Assembly (NCBI RefSeq): GCF_910589235.1
Contig: NC_060956.1
Location: forward strand, 21,728,973-21,792,972
Length of the DNA stretch: 64,000 bases
Source of the DNA: Vespa crabro
Lineage: Eukaryota; Arthropoda; Insecta; Hymenoptera; Vespidae
Direction: 5' to 3'
Shown: piece by piece, positions 48,636-62,900 of the stretch
Layout: each line of letters starts with the position of its first letter
How positions within the stretch are numbered: position 1 is the first letter of the stretch
Notes under the pieces: model-generated
Database searches by the model: none
Seen by the model: the letters and a program-made list of their open reading frames with translations, nothing else
Told to the model about the DNA's origin: nothing
Translations under genes and position numbers: made by a program

Positions 48636-51166
48636 TCAAAAGGGTGCAACAATTGCTGCTGCTTCTCCTCTGCTCGTTGGTAGTGAAGCACATTCATGCC
48701 ACTTATTTAAATGAGGGTCGTAACATTCTACAGTAGAAATAGTTATCTGTGTACGGTAAAAATTGATTTCTTGTGATTGATCCCCTCCTATAACATACAG
48801 TCTACTATCAGCTGCAGCAACTGCAGGATATGAACGACCAATATTCATTGGTGCCACCATGCTCCACTTATTCTGTAATATAATCTAATTATATAAAATC
48901 AAACAAAACTTTCTGTTATTACACGATTAAATCTACTTTACCTTTTCAAAAGAATATCGTTCAACGGAATTTAAAACTTCTTGATTTTTATTGGTACCAC
49001 CGACCACATAAATATAACCATCGAGAACAGTAATACCCATTTGGGATCGCGGCGTTAACATAGGAGCTAAGTAATTCCATTCTCTAGTAACTGGATTATA
49101 ACTCATTACATCTTGTCGATGCCTACTGTTATGTGTACAACCACCTACTACATAGATTAAACCTGAAAAAAAATAAAAAAAAAAAGAAAAAAAAAAAAAA
49201 AGAAAAAAAAATTGTATCCAATTATTATAATGTATTATCAAGAATGTATATATTGGAAACGAACCTTCATAAGCGACAACTCCCATACTGAAACGTGGCT
49301 CCGGAAGTTCTCCTTCGAGAGTCCAAGTATTAGTGATTGGATCATAAATTTCTATAGAACCGCCAATATCTTCTCCTACCCAACCACCAAATGCATATAA
49401 GCTATTATCCAAGGCACAAAGTCCAAATTCACACCTAGGTTCTTCCATGCAAGCAATCGAAGTCCATACATTATCCCGAGGATCGTAACACTCGCAATTC
49501 GCAATGATGCATGATTCGAGTTCTCCGCCGACTACATATACTTTACCATCTAAAAGTGCTACACCCGGTAATATACGTCCTATGCTTATTGGTGCTACTT
49601 CGCTCCATTCACTGCAATTATGAGAATGAATTATGAAATAATTTATGAAATAATTTATGAAAATTATTAGAGGAATGTAAAAATAATTGGAAACATGAAA
49701 AATCAATAAATTAATATACCCAGTAAAAGTATCATATTTTTCAATACTCTCATAAGTGCTTTCAGCAGCTCTGCCCCAACTATCCGCCGCTTGTTCCCTT
49801 TTAGAACCACCAATTACCAAAATATTTTTTTTAGCACAAAGTCTAGGTTGTGCATGAAGAGGTACGAGACATCCTTTGTTACATATTAAATCCTTTTCTA
49901 TAGAACGCAAAGCAACAATAAGACTGGCATCTTTACATTCCAATATTATTCGTTCTAAACGTGCCAACGAACAAAGTCTTAGCCGTATATGACCTAATAT
50001 TTCAAACACATAGCATCTTCTCGCAGGTATATCATGAGTGATCCAATTGTATGCAGCTTGGAAGACCTGTAAAAAAAAATATGTATATATATATATATAT
50101 ATTTTTTTTTTTTGTTACAAAAGATTTAAGCAATTATTTGAAATATTTACCTTGTAAATGAAATTATGATTACCTGAAATTCAGTGTCGATATGAATTAA
50201 ATCACTGCTGAGAAAACGAACGAGATGTTCTTTGGGTAGGTCTAAAAACTCCTCTTCTTGAGAAACTTGAGGAAAATTGACTTGTATAAAACGTAAGGCA
50301 GTCTCTAATAGATCCAACCTGTTGTGTGCTTCTGCAAACCTTCATGAGAAATATTACATTAAAATTTCAATCCATTCGGGAATATATTAAGATGCACCAT
50401 AATAATAATAATTTTACCTATAAATTCCAAGGGCATTAGAATAATGTAGTTGTTGTTCTAAATAAGTAATACAGCCAGAAACTACTTCATCCAGTTCAAG
50501 CATATCGGCAGCAGCAAACAATTCTTGAACATTGTCTTCAGTAATATCAACATTACCAGTATAGATAAAATCTATTAATAACGAAAGGATTGAAGCTGAT
50601 ATAGAATGAATTTCCACCAATTCTTGTTGTTCTTCGACAAGGCCACCAGTAAACATAGCATTGAAATAAGCACTTCCAGCTGCTAGAACCGATCTGTGTG
50701 CATGGATAATGCTACCATCGGCAACAAGGCCGACATCGGTAAATTGATTCTTTAATCGTTGGCCATTTAAATTCCTCAAAACTTTCGGCGCATATTGTCC
50801 CACTGCGTATACAGTACTAGTGGCGTCTGAGGTTGGACTTACAGGTTGTGTAGCAAATCCCATATTATTAGAGTTGTGCCCATTCTTTAGTGGCGGTACT
50901 CCACCATCCGCCATGAAACCATCAAGTTGAACTTTGTCCACTGTTCCTATATAATATTATAGATACGTGTGGACGTTATATGCATAAGAATAAATTATAT
51001 TAAAAAATATATAAAATAATAATTAATAAGGATGTTACTTACGACATATACGAGAAAGCACCTTGTAGACGCTATGAAACGACTTAGCGTTATTTTTCCC
51101 CTTTAAACGCATCACTACCGCCGCATTTTCACTCCAATTAAATAATCGTTTAACGCCAACTCTCAT
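48636..51166 (-). CDS. IPP: BTB-BACK-Kelch protein, actin-binding protein IPP-like
   Basis: A likely CUL3 substrate adaptor and actin-associated Kelch protein. Seven exons in transcript order: 51043-51166, 50418-50940, 50174-50339, 49720-50066, 49265-49611, 48942-49162 and 48636-48872; 654 residues (human IPP 584). The BTB domain (QFTDVGLVADGSIIHAHRSV to about residue 205) is followed by BACK (FAEAHNRLDLLETAL and VFQAAYNWITHD) and six Kelch blades from about residue 350 (VYVVGGELES, ALDNSLYAFGGWVGEDIGGS, LIYVVGGCTHNS, YIYVVGGTNKN, LYVIGGDQSQ). The FGGWVG-IG--IE blade resembles IPP more than KLHL20/diablo. Coding exon 1 gives an N-terminal extension rich in basic residues (MRVGVKRLFNWSENAAVVMR). 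The donor after blade 3 is GTTCGT. Assignment to IPP is by hand comparison; another KLHL orthologue is possible. Confidence 0.87.
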
Positions 51167-52384
51167 ATACTTATGACATCTATCTTTATCTTGAAAATCA
51201 GTTATCACGTATTGAGAAAGATAACCTATTAAAAATGTAAAACTATCCGTGAAATCATGACAAATTTAACTTTCTCATATTTATTTTTCTCTTTTAGTCG
51301 TACTATCTTTCACAAATCACACTGTGCCATAATACAATAACGTAGAAGCACAAGTTGACAAAAATAATTGTAAATATCGTCTCGCACCACACCTATTATG
51401 AAAAATCCCGAATATTCTCGTTCACTCTCACTCGCATAAGGATCCAATAATCGTAATTATCTTTTTCTTGGTATACATTTTATTTTGTCAGATAATAAGA
51501 ACTTGATTTTTTTCTTTCACTCTATCCTTATTCACTATCAATGTTCTTACTCTCGTCATTCGATTTTGCTAATTCGATTACAATATAATTATAGGTTCAT
51601 CGGCTTTCTAGGAGTACCAACCACGAAACAGGTCATTGTGTGTATTATAAATTGTTATATGTATCTACTACTACACATTTAATTAAGCACTTAAGAGGGA
51701 GAGAGAGAGAGGGCGTTTAAAGCGGTACGACGGAGAAGACCTCTAGGCGAAAATTATAAATACAAAGAGACTTTTAAAATAATCACCAACACTATACAAA
51801 TATTGAATCGCATCAAAAATTTGTATTGCATATTTAAGAAATTTGAAATTATGCGTATGTATATAAAATTCATTATTCTAAAGTAATTCAACAGAAACGT
51901 ATTTGTTGTTTTTTTTTTTTTTTTTCATATTACGAATAAACAACTATTATAATTTTATAAAAAATAAAATATTATGTTACTATCTCTTGATGACTACTAT
52001 TAATTAATATAATTAGTATAACAAACAGCGGGTATTTTTGAAACATCAAATACGCATTTTGATAATTGATGGGATTAATGCAAAGCGAATAAGTTAAATA
52101 AAAAAAAATATATTATCAATCCAATATAAATTATAGAATACAAATCATAATGATATTTAATAATGTAAATTTAATATAGGATTCAAAATAAGTTGCGCCA
52201 TTTAATTTTTACGCGGTTAGTTGTAATTCTGCGTTACGCGCTAGAAGGCGCTATCGTCGAGTCCTTTTCAAATCTAATATCACAACTTATATAGTTCATT
52301 AGTAACGTTTCGTAATCCATCATGGCGTGTAATTCAAAAGTTGTTCTTTATAAGAATATACACAAGTATATAAATGTCACTTAG

Positions 52385-52417
<33 letters not shown>
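52385..52417. repeat. (TA)n microsatellite
   Basis: TA run in the IPP-chitin synthase spacer. Confidence 0.9.
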
Positions 52418-52421
<4 letters not shown>

Positions 52422-52646
52422 TATAATTTTTAATATAATTAGTTTGAAACAATTTAAACATATTTCAATATGTCGAATATTCATGAAAACTATTAGAGAA
52501 TATTGAATCCGACAGATGAACGATCCATTCTAAGTAATTAGAAATAATTTTATAATTTACTAATCAAAATTAAAATGTCAAATTAATACATTCTATTTGT
52601 TCAAAATTAAATAATTATATATTTATTAATTATAATTGAGAAAATC

Positions 52647-52684
<38 letters not shown>

Positions 52685-53009
52685 TATATAGATTATTATC
52701 AGTAATAGCCTACTTTTGGAATCGATTTATATATTAAAAAGTATTCGTTATCTTGAATCGCGATAAGAAGTTGATATCTTTATTGGCTCGAAGGTTGTGT
52801 TCATATTAAATTGAAAAATAGGCCCTTCGTAAGGAGAAGAATTTGTAAATATAAATGTGACGCGATAGATAGATTTACGCTTACGATTATTCGAATTATT
52901 ATTAATATCTTTATTTTGAATCCTTTTCATTTTTATTCGTTTCTTTTTTACCTTCCTCGGACTAGCTATTTTCCCTCCCTCTCTTTACTATCTGTGTATG
53001 CCACTCTCT

Positions 53010-53220
53010 TGTGAAAGTTAACGTAGCCGCATGGAACGCGGGGGCTTTCGTGAATCGTCCTATACGCCTTCTTGGTAGATCCGTAATACCACCATCGCCA
53101 GTCGGTCGCTTAGCGATTACCTCTGACTTCGACTTTCACTTTGAGAGCTACCAAGTATCTCTGTCTCTGTTTCTCTCTCTCTATTTATCCATCTCTTTCT
53201 CTCTCTCGCTCTCGCTCTCG

Positions 53221-53254
<34 letters not shown>

Positions 53255-53646
53255 CTATCCATCTATCTTTTATTTCCTCTCCTGGTACATCTTTCTCTTT
53301 CATTCTTCCTTCGTTCGCCAATGTGATCGAACTCTTAAAGTGATCGTTCTCTGTTAAATGTTTAAAAGACGGATAGTGTTTCTAGGGGGGATGGAAAAAG
53401 AAAAATGCGATTTTTCTTTAAGTGTTTAATATCTTTATGATTTGACACCTATCTGTGATTTAATATTAAAACTCGGATAAGTGAAAAGAAGAAAAGAAAC
53501 GATAAAGGAAAAAGAAAAAAAAAAAAAAAAGGAGAAAACAACAAAAATATAACGAAATATGTATTGAAAAAAATTTTTGGATATTCATACATCGATCACG
53601 TTCTCGATCACTCCAGAAGCATAATCAAGAGATTCGTTTGAAACAG
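53010..53646 (+). promoter_or_regulatory. Putative promoter and 5' leader exon of chitin synthase
   Basis: A GC-bearing block at 53010-53150, followed by CT tracts, leads to a good donor GAAACAG|GTGAGA at 53646. The acceptor TTTTACAG at 56938 leaves one base before the chitin synthase ATG, so a 3.3-kb leader intron is plausible. The transcription start is unknown. Confidence 0.4.
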
Positions 53647-53862
53647 GTGAGAGTTTTTCTAATTATAATGCATTTAACGTTTTAAACGCTTGTGACAAAT
53701 ATGTATATATATATATATATATCTTTGGTATCACCGTTATAAAATGCATTAATTATCATTGTTAGAACACCTTCATTGGCGTGAAGAATGAGTATACGGA
53801 AACATTAATATATTAAGATAATAAGAAATATTTTGAATAGTTAATTTCTCTATCTCTTTCTA

Positions 53863-53867
<5 letters not shown>

Positions 53868-53906
<39 letters not shown>
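53868..53906. repeat. (CT)n microsatellite
   Basis: About 20 CT units just downstream of the putative leader-exon donor. Confidence 0.95.
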
Positions 53907-53914
<8 letters not shown>

Positions 53915-54678
53915 ATTTCTATTTCGTAATTTTATACGAAGTCGATGACTATAGTCATCGTCGAGATTTTTACTGGATGACCGTCGTCGTAATATTCGTG
54001 TCTCAACAACTTGCTGTGTTTTTTTACCTTTCTCTCCTTCATTCAACCATTTCTCTTTTTTTTTTTATATTTATTTTTCTTTTTTTTATTTTTTCAACCA
54101 ACAACATCTCTATCTCGAGTACGATACATCCGGCATTGCTTTGAAATGAATCAGAAATCGATCGACGTTGTATTCTCTTGTTGTTCCAATTGCAATCATA
54201 ATTTTTTACGGTGAACTTATTAGATACACACACACATATACACACTCGATTTATATATATCGAGGAATTACGTTTCGTTTTTTATGATGAACAAATGTTT
54301 CATAAAGGAAGAAAAAAGTAAAAGGAAAAAAAAAAATGAAATTAGATAGGAAGGGAGAGATGATATATGTATGTGCAGCGATATCAAAGGATTATATCAG
54401 ATACGGTGTAAATTAATCTTCGATAAATAGATAGATTATACTCGCGTTGATCTGATAATTTTCACTCGCACATTGTGCATGACACATTGACAAAAATTTT
54501 CTTTATATCTATGTCTCACTCGGACATATATGTACTTATAGAAGAAATCAAATTGTAACATTTAATTGATAGTGAATTTCAATCGTAAGCAATGCGTTTT
54601 ATAGCAGGCTATCAAACGTGAGTAGTATTATTTCTGCTCTTTTTCTCTCTCTCTCTCTCTCTTTTTTCTTTTTAATCG

Positions 54679-54680
<2 letters not shown>

Positions 54681-54725
<45 letters not shown>
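54681..54725. repeat. (TA)n microsatellite
   Basis: About 22 TA units in the putative leader intron of chitin synthase. Confidence 0.95.
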
Positions 54726-54729
<4 letters not shown>

Positions 54730-56939
54730 ATAAAAATTAATCATACTCGTTATAGATTTAATGCGATGATCCATAAGTCAGTTCTGTCTTTTATCTTTTT
54801 CTTTTCTCATTTTGGAAAGTTTATTCGTCGGTATTAAAAAAGTAGGAAAAAAAGTAGGAAAGTTTGTTTCAATCTAATGATGCAATTATTCGACGAAACG
54901 TAATTCTGATTCATGATATATGCATGTAAAATTCCCAATTTATATTAACTCATAGGTATCGTGTAATAGAATTTCATTTAGAACAAACATATTTCCTTTT
55001 TATATTAATGTAACATTAACCATTAATCATGCGTATAATTTCTTTGAACATTTTCTGAATATTTTTTTTTTTTCTTTATAAATAAATAAATAGATAAATA
55101 AATCAATAAAAATTCTTTTGTATCGGACTTTCTCAAAGATTTTGGAATAGGAAAAATTGAGGATACGTAAAGGAGGGAGAAAGTAATAATAATCAAATAA
55201 GATAGTACGTACGATCGAGCTACGCTATTACCAAAATATAACGGAACTTACCTGTGTCAATGGCGAGGTCGACGTACGACTTTTTCTTTTACCGAAATCT
55301 TTGGCTCAACTTACAAAGAATTCATCGAAAATAAATCGTATATATCTTTTCTCAAAAATTCAACATAAGCTAAATTAATCTTTATTATCTTTTATTTGTC
55401 GATATTCTACGCAATATCAATTATCGATGTAATGCCTTGAAATAGATCGGGTGTAAAAAGAAAAAAAATTAATTTACGTATACTTCTATGAAAATCGATA
55501 AGACATTTTTCAATTTATAATCTTTCATATCGAAGCTGTTATCGTATCAACATTCCCGAAGCTTAAATTTACAATAAATGGCAATAAAAGTTAAAAATAT
55601 TATTTATACTAAATATATAAAATTGAGAAATGATGCGACAAAAAGAAAGAAAAAAAGAAGAAAAAAGGAAAAAAGATATTATTTATTTGTATCGTTATTA
55701 ATTATAGATTATTAAAGAAAAAGTTTGAATTTATTTGAAATGGAATGCGAATAAAGAAAGAACGTGTTTGATCGTAACAGATGTTAGGAAATAGAGTGAA
55801 ACTACGATGTATGTATGTTAATTCGATGAAAGAAAAAAGAAAATATTTTATGCGCGTATATTGTAGACAGATATTCGAAAAGTAAAAGGTGGTGGAAGAG
55901 TATCAGGTAATGCATACTATTCTTAGAAGAAGTACATCTAAAAAAAATTGGCAAAAGGAAAAGAATGTTGGAGAACGACTAGCAAGAAAGGGAGAGACGT
56001 GTATGTGTTCAACTGTGAGTTTGTATATATGTATGTGTGTGAGTGTAGTCGAGGGTCGTACAAGCCAATACTGCAACGTATCTTGAGGGCGGTAACCTAC
56101 ACTGCCAGTTGTCTTGTGGATGGCCTTGCTACATTATCTGCCGCGTGTTTCGTTTCCTTTCACTTTTAACAGTCAGGAACCAGAAACCTTCTCGGATCTC
56201 CTTGAACGAGGATACGAAAGGATTGGAGAGAAAAGACATTCTATTATTTCAGAAATCATATTTCTTCTATCTTTATATCTTACGATATAATTTTAATCAT
56301 TAGTAAACAAAATTAGCATAGGGAAAGTTGACACTGACAGTGAGATCTATTCTATACGAGGAAGAAAAAAAGAATGATAGGGGAGATACGTTTTAAGATA
56401 ATTATCTAAAGATTTAGATATAAATATATATGCAAGTATTTATGTTTCCATATGCGGCATAGAAAAATAGAGAGCGATATTAATGTGATGCACCATTAAT
56501 AAAAAAAAAAAAAAAAAAAAGGAAGAAAAGAAAAACAAGGGTACAGCTGCAACGGATTAACTTACAACATCGTTTACTTAGTTACTTCTTATGGGTAAGG
56601 AGAGAAAGCTGATAGACAACAAATCCGTTACGTGGCACGTCACTGAAATATCTAGAGCGAAAAAGGTTCCGCATCGGTCATTCCCTGTCTCTGTTTATTT
56701 CGTTAGGGTTTATTGAGTATGATGTTTTATCAATTTTTATGAATAAAAAATTTTATTTATATTTCATATGTAATATCTATCTCTTTCGTTTCACGCATCC
56801 ATACTTTTTTTTTTTATATTAAAAAACATTAAATTGATAATACGAACGGTCAAGTTCTTTTTTATTTATTTATTTATTTATTTATTTATTTTTTTTTTAG
56901 TATCGACGAATCATAATTTTGAAATTTAATTTTTACAGG

Positions 56940-59900
56940 ATGTCAAAGGCTCCAAAACATAATGGTAGCATACATGGCGGCGGGGTCACTGGACCAGATG
57001 ATTTTTCCGATGGAGAGAGTACGCCTGTTATTCAAGATTACACCGATAGGTAATTAATTTATTTTTTTTCTCTTTATCAACTCTGAACTCAAATAAATAT
57101 CTTATTTTTTTTTTCATAATATTTTAATTAATTCATTTGCATATACATGTTACTTGTTATTTTCTCATAACAGAAGAACAGTCGAAGAAACAAAAGAATG
57201 GGATGTCTTCAGAGATCCACCACCGAAAGTCGATTCGGGCTCAATGGCAAATCAAAAATGTCTTGAAAGGACCGTACAATTAACAAAATTTTTTGTCTAT
57301 TTAATCGTTTTCGTAATAGTATTAGTTAGCGGTGTAATATCTAAAGGAACGATCTTTTTCATGACGTCCCAATTGAGATCAGATCATAGAATTCCTTATT
57401 GCAATAAAGATTTAGGTAATATGTCCTTGATATATTTAGAAAAAATATTTTATCTATGTAAATAACTTATCGTGTTAATGCTGAGACAAATATTGTGTTC
57501 TTTGTAGGCCGAGATAAACATTATGTAGCAACATTACCAGAAGAAGAAAGAATAGCATGGATATGGTGTATTATAATCGCTTTCGCGGTACCAGAATTTG
57601 GCGCATTGATACGTAGTATACGTATATGTATTTTTAAGTCATGGAAAAAGCCACCATATTCTCATTTTTTCCTTGTATTCCTTATGGAAACATTTCATGT
57701 CGTAGGACTTGCACTTATGTTTTTCTTAGTACTACCAGATGTCGACGTTGTAAAAGGAGTAATGTTAACTAATTGCGTCTGTTTTGTACCCGGATTATTA
57801 GGTAGGCATGATTCCAAATTTGCTGCTAATGATCGATAGACACTGTTCTTTTTTTTCTTTCTTTTTCTTTTTTTTTTTTTTTTTTTTGAATGATTTACTC
57901 CGTAGAATAACTTTTAAAAATGATCTTATATCTTAATATATAATATTTCAGGACTTTTGTCGCGCAACAAAAACAAAGACGAATCGAAAAGATTTATTCT
58001 CGTACTAGTTGACCTTGCTGCATTAACTGCTCAAGCAACGAGTTTCGTCCTTTGGCCTTTACTAGACACATCAAGACCTTCCTTATGGATTATCCCACCT
58101 TCCTTGATACTCGTATCATGTGGTTGGTGGGAAAATTATGTTTCTATGCAAAGCAGTATCGGTAAATTGGTGTTTGTTATTAATTAACGAATTGCGAAAA
58201 AATATTGTGAATTAATTTTGGTGAAATTAATTGATTAATCTTTGAAATTTTTATTCTTTTTTATTCTATTATATAGGCTTTGTCACAATGCTGGCCCGAG
58301 TAAAGAGAGAATTGAGACTGACTAGATATTTTACATACATGTTCGTTTCATTCTGGAAGATTATAGCATTTTTCATTAGTGTTTTAACGGTGCTATACAT
58401 GAGAGGCGAGAATATTGGTCATTTATTTACAATGTTTCCTACTGCATTTGGACAGCACAAAATTATTGTTCACACAGTCGTACAAACTAATGGTACATTA
58501 TCAGATCTAAAAGACGTTTTATTAAACAGCGACATCGACATCGATGCTGACTTTAGTACACCTATTTATGTCTTATTGTTACAAATATTCAGCGCATATT
58601 TCGCTTATATTTTTGGTAAGCAAATGGAAATCGTATTTCATATTATCTATGAGACTCATGAAAATCTGGTTGTTGTTAATTTTTTTTCTTTTTTTTTTAT
58701 GAATATTATGCTTTTAGGCAAGTTCGCATGTAAAATTCTGATACAAGGATTCAGTTATGCATTCCCTGTAAATCTTACAATACCAGTAACTATTTCCTTG
58801 CTAATTGCTGCCTGTGGTCTACGTAATAGCAATCCTTGCTTTTTCCATGATATTATACCAGATTATCTTTTTTACGAATCACCACCACTGTATTTTTTAA
58901 ACGATTACATAACCCAACAATACGGCTGGGTTTGGTTACTTTGGTTGCTCTCTCAAACTTGGATAACTTTACATATTTGGACACCAAAATGTGAACGTTT
59001 AGCAGCTACTGAAAAATTATTCGTTGTACCTATGTATGATTCATTGCTAATCGATCAGTCAATGGGTTTAAATAGAAAGAGAGACGATCAACCGGAAGTT
59101 AAAGTGGAGGTCGGTATTGAATTATAAAAAATATAAAAATTAGAGAGAATTGTACTTTGATCTTATATATATATATATAAAAAAAGCAAGAAAAAAAAAA
59201 AAAGAAAAAATGCTAGAGCTATAATAACGTTATTTTATCATTTAGGATTTAGCAGAGATAGAAAAAGAAAAAGGTGATGGAGATTATGAAACTATATATG
59301 AACAAACAGATGGCTCGACCACTCCACCTTCAATGGTAAAAAGTAGCGACCATGTGACCAGAATATACGCGTGTGCTACCATGTGGCATGAAAACAAGGA
59401 AGAAATGATGGAATTTTTAAAAAGTATTTTGCGACTGGACGAAGATCAATCAGCTAGACGTGTCGCACAAAAATATCTTAAAGTCGTTGATCCGGATTAT
59501 TATGAGTTCGAAAGTAAGTTAAATAATTCGATCATAATATATATATATATATACATTCTTTGCAATTAACTTAAACATATTTTTTAGCTCATATCTTCTT
59601 CGACGACGCTTTCGAATTATCCGATCATGACGACAACGAATCACAAGTTAACCGATTTGTAAAATTACTCGTTTCAACGTTAGATGAAGCAGCGACTCAT
59701 GTTCATAGGACAAGAACGCATGTCAAAGATCCAAAAAAATATCCAACTCCTTATGGTGGACGATTGGTATGGACTCTTCCTGGTAAAACTAAAATGATCG
59801 CTCATTTGAAAGATAAGAGTAAAATTCGTCACAGGAAAAGATGGAGCCAGGTAATATCGTTCAATATTTCCGTATAATATTTTTAATTACGGAGATAATG

Positions 59901-62900
59901 TCTGAAATTGATTCGAAAAATAATTGATATTTTTTATTAGGTCATGTACATGTATTATTTATTGGGACATCGATTAATGGAATTACCCATTAGCGTGGAT
60001 CGCAAAGAAGTTATTGCTGAGAATACGTATTTATTAACATTAGACGGTGATATTGATTTTCAACCAGCCGCTGTAAAACTTCTTGTTGATTTGATGAAAA
60101 AGAATAAAAATCTTGGTGCGGCATGTGGTCGTATTCACCCAGTTGGTTCAGGTATATTTTTATATACTTTTTAATACATGTCCCTATTAATAAAAAAATT
60201 TACGAAAAAGTAAATTCAAATAATATCGACATATAGGTCCTATGGTTTGGTATCAAATGTTTGAATATGCGATTGGTCATTGGCTGCAAAAAGCAACGGA
60301 ACATATGATCGGCTGTGTACTTTGTAGTCCTGGTTGTTTTTCCTTGTTTAGAGGAAAAGCTTTGATGGACGATAATGTAATGAAAAAGTATACAACAAGA
60401 TCCGATGAGGCAAGACATTACGTACAATATGATCAGGGAGAAGATCGTTGGCTTTGTACATTACTTTTACAACGTGGCTATAGAGTAAGTCGATTCTAAA
60501 AAAGATATTTCTTTATTAAAAATGATTTAATAAAAATCGGCTAAAGAAAAGAAATTAATAACGATAACATTTGATTAGGTCGAATATTCAGCGGCAAGTG
60601 ATGCTTACACTCATGCACCAGAAGGATTTAATGAATTTTACAATCAACGTCGTCGATGGGTACCTTCTACTATAGCTAATATTATGGATTTATTGATGGA
60701 TGCCAAACGGACTATTAAAATCAATGATAATATTTCTCTTCCATATATATCTTATCAGATTCTCCTAATGGGTATATTTCAATATAATTAAAAAAAAAAA
60801 AAAAAGAAAAAAAAAAACAAAGAAAAGAAAAAGAAAGAGAAAGGCGATTTTTAATACTCTTTAAAATCTCTCATTTGTTAATGATGTTATAGGTGGTACT
60901 ATACTTGGACCAGGTACTATTTTTCTTATGTTAGTCGGTGCGTTTGTAGCAGCTTTTAAAATTGACAATTGGACAAGTTTTTATTACAATATTATACCAA
61001 TTTTATTGTTCATGATCATTTGTTTTACGTGCAAGGCAAATATACAGGTAAGCGTACTGTTGCTTTTTTAACATGAATTTCTTGTTCTTTTTTTTTTTCT
61101 GCATTTTCGCTAAATTAAAAGAAATAAGCATAATATTTGTTACGCCATATGTATGTTGTTTTGTCAGATAATAATTTTTTCATAATATGTTTGGATAAAC
61201 AATAACTTAATATAAAAAAGAAAGATACCTGACAATTTTTGTTCGTAATTTATATTACAATACTCGTGATTGTTTTGTCCACGTCCAAAGTGTTTTATAA
61301 TTTTCAGCTTCTGTGCGCACAAATATTATCTACGGCTTATGCTATGATCATGATGGCCGTAATCGTAGGTACGGCTCTTCAGCTCGGAGAGGACGGGATA
61401 GGATCACCCTCAGCGATATTTTTAATATCATTATCGGGATCATTTTTCATAGCAGCCTGTCTACATCCTCAAGAATTTTTGTGTATCATTCCTGGCATTA
61501 TATATCTTTTATCTATTCCTTCTATGTATCTTCTTCTTATATTATACTCGATTATAAATCTTAATGTTGTTTCCTGGGGTACTCGAGAAGTTCAAGTGAA
61601 AAAGACAAAAAAGGTTTGTCCATTGCGATTTGTCTTCATTAAGTGCATGTCATAACATCATAACACACAATTTCAAAAATTATCATTACACCGATCATTA
61701 ATGATTATCATTTGTAATGCGAGCAAATCAGTATAATAAGCTTTTTATCATAATCATATTAAAAAATATTCAGTAAGGAATTCATCATATGTAATCTCTC
61801 TTATAGCATCATGATCAGTATAATACATCCGATCATACGTATGTATCACTGTGGTGGAGGTGTGGTATTTACATAAATGATGGTGAAGGTAGTAATTAAT
61901 GGCTGAATGTGTTATTACTAAATTATGTCAGTGTTTAACGTGAGCTGCACGCAAAAATAAAAAGATTAACTTTACGTTCATTAGAATGTAAAGGATTAAT
62001 ATTAAATAAATGTCTAACTTATAAGAGGGATACAACAGGTTATCATGGCTGCAATTCTCAGCACCTTCTATGGTTTGGTGATGGTTGCCGTTGTAATCGG
62101 TATCGCAATAAGTATCGTAGAAGACAGTTTGTTTTCACCCTCCGCGCTGTTTCTAATGCTGGTGGTGATGCAAATGCTGATAGCAGCCATACTTCACCCA
62201 AGGGAAATAAACTGTTTATTATATGGAATAATATATTACATAAGCGTACCATCGATGTACGTTTTATTAATTATGTATTCGCTGTTCAATCTCAATGACA
62301 TTACCTGGGGCACAAGAGAAGTAAAAGCGAAGAAAACGAGGGTGGTAATTATCTGAAAAACTAACAAATTAATCACTATAGAAGGGAATAATAACGCTTA
62401 AACGTCATACTATCGCGTAGAATTAAATTATTATATTCAAAAATGTTTTACATTTTTAACAATTTATTTCTTATGAAGAATTATATTAAAAACGTATACG
62501 GGCAAAATATATGCATATGATATGATATAATCTCTATAGGAATTGGAACAAGAGAAAAAAGAAGCGGAGGAAGCTAAGCGCAAAGCGAAACAAAAGTCTT
62601 TGTTAGGTTTTCTTCAAAACGGTGCTGGAACAAATGACGATGATCAAGGTTCGATCGAAATTTCTTTGGCTAGTTTATTCAAGTGTATGTTTTGTACGCA
62701 TGGTAAATCATCGGATGAGAAACAACAGCTTGTTGCTATCGCTGAATCATTAGAACTACTTGGCAAAAGAATGGAAACGATTGAAAGGTGCGTAATATAG
62801 GAAGATTATTTTTCGAATAGGAATTATAAAATAGCTTATTAAAATTAATTTTATTTGATAATTCTTCTATAGGGCCGTTGATCCACATGCGCATGTTTCT

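Larger units (their letters stand above)
51167..56939. other. Divergent 5.8-kb region between IPP and chitin synthase
   Basis: Holds the IPP promoter side and the long chitin synthase leader intron. Less AT-rich patches lie at about 52190-52340, 53010-53340 and 55870-56330. TA runs (52385-52417, 54681-54725) and CT runs (53213-53242, 53868-53906) are present. The frames at 55889-56303 lack family features. Confidence 0.5.

Noticed and set aside
55889..56303. Open frames in a less AT-rich block upstream of chitin synthase
   Set aside because: No family features, and no splice sites linking them in phase to a downstream exon; more likely leader intron or regulatory sequence.
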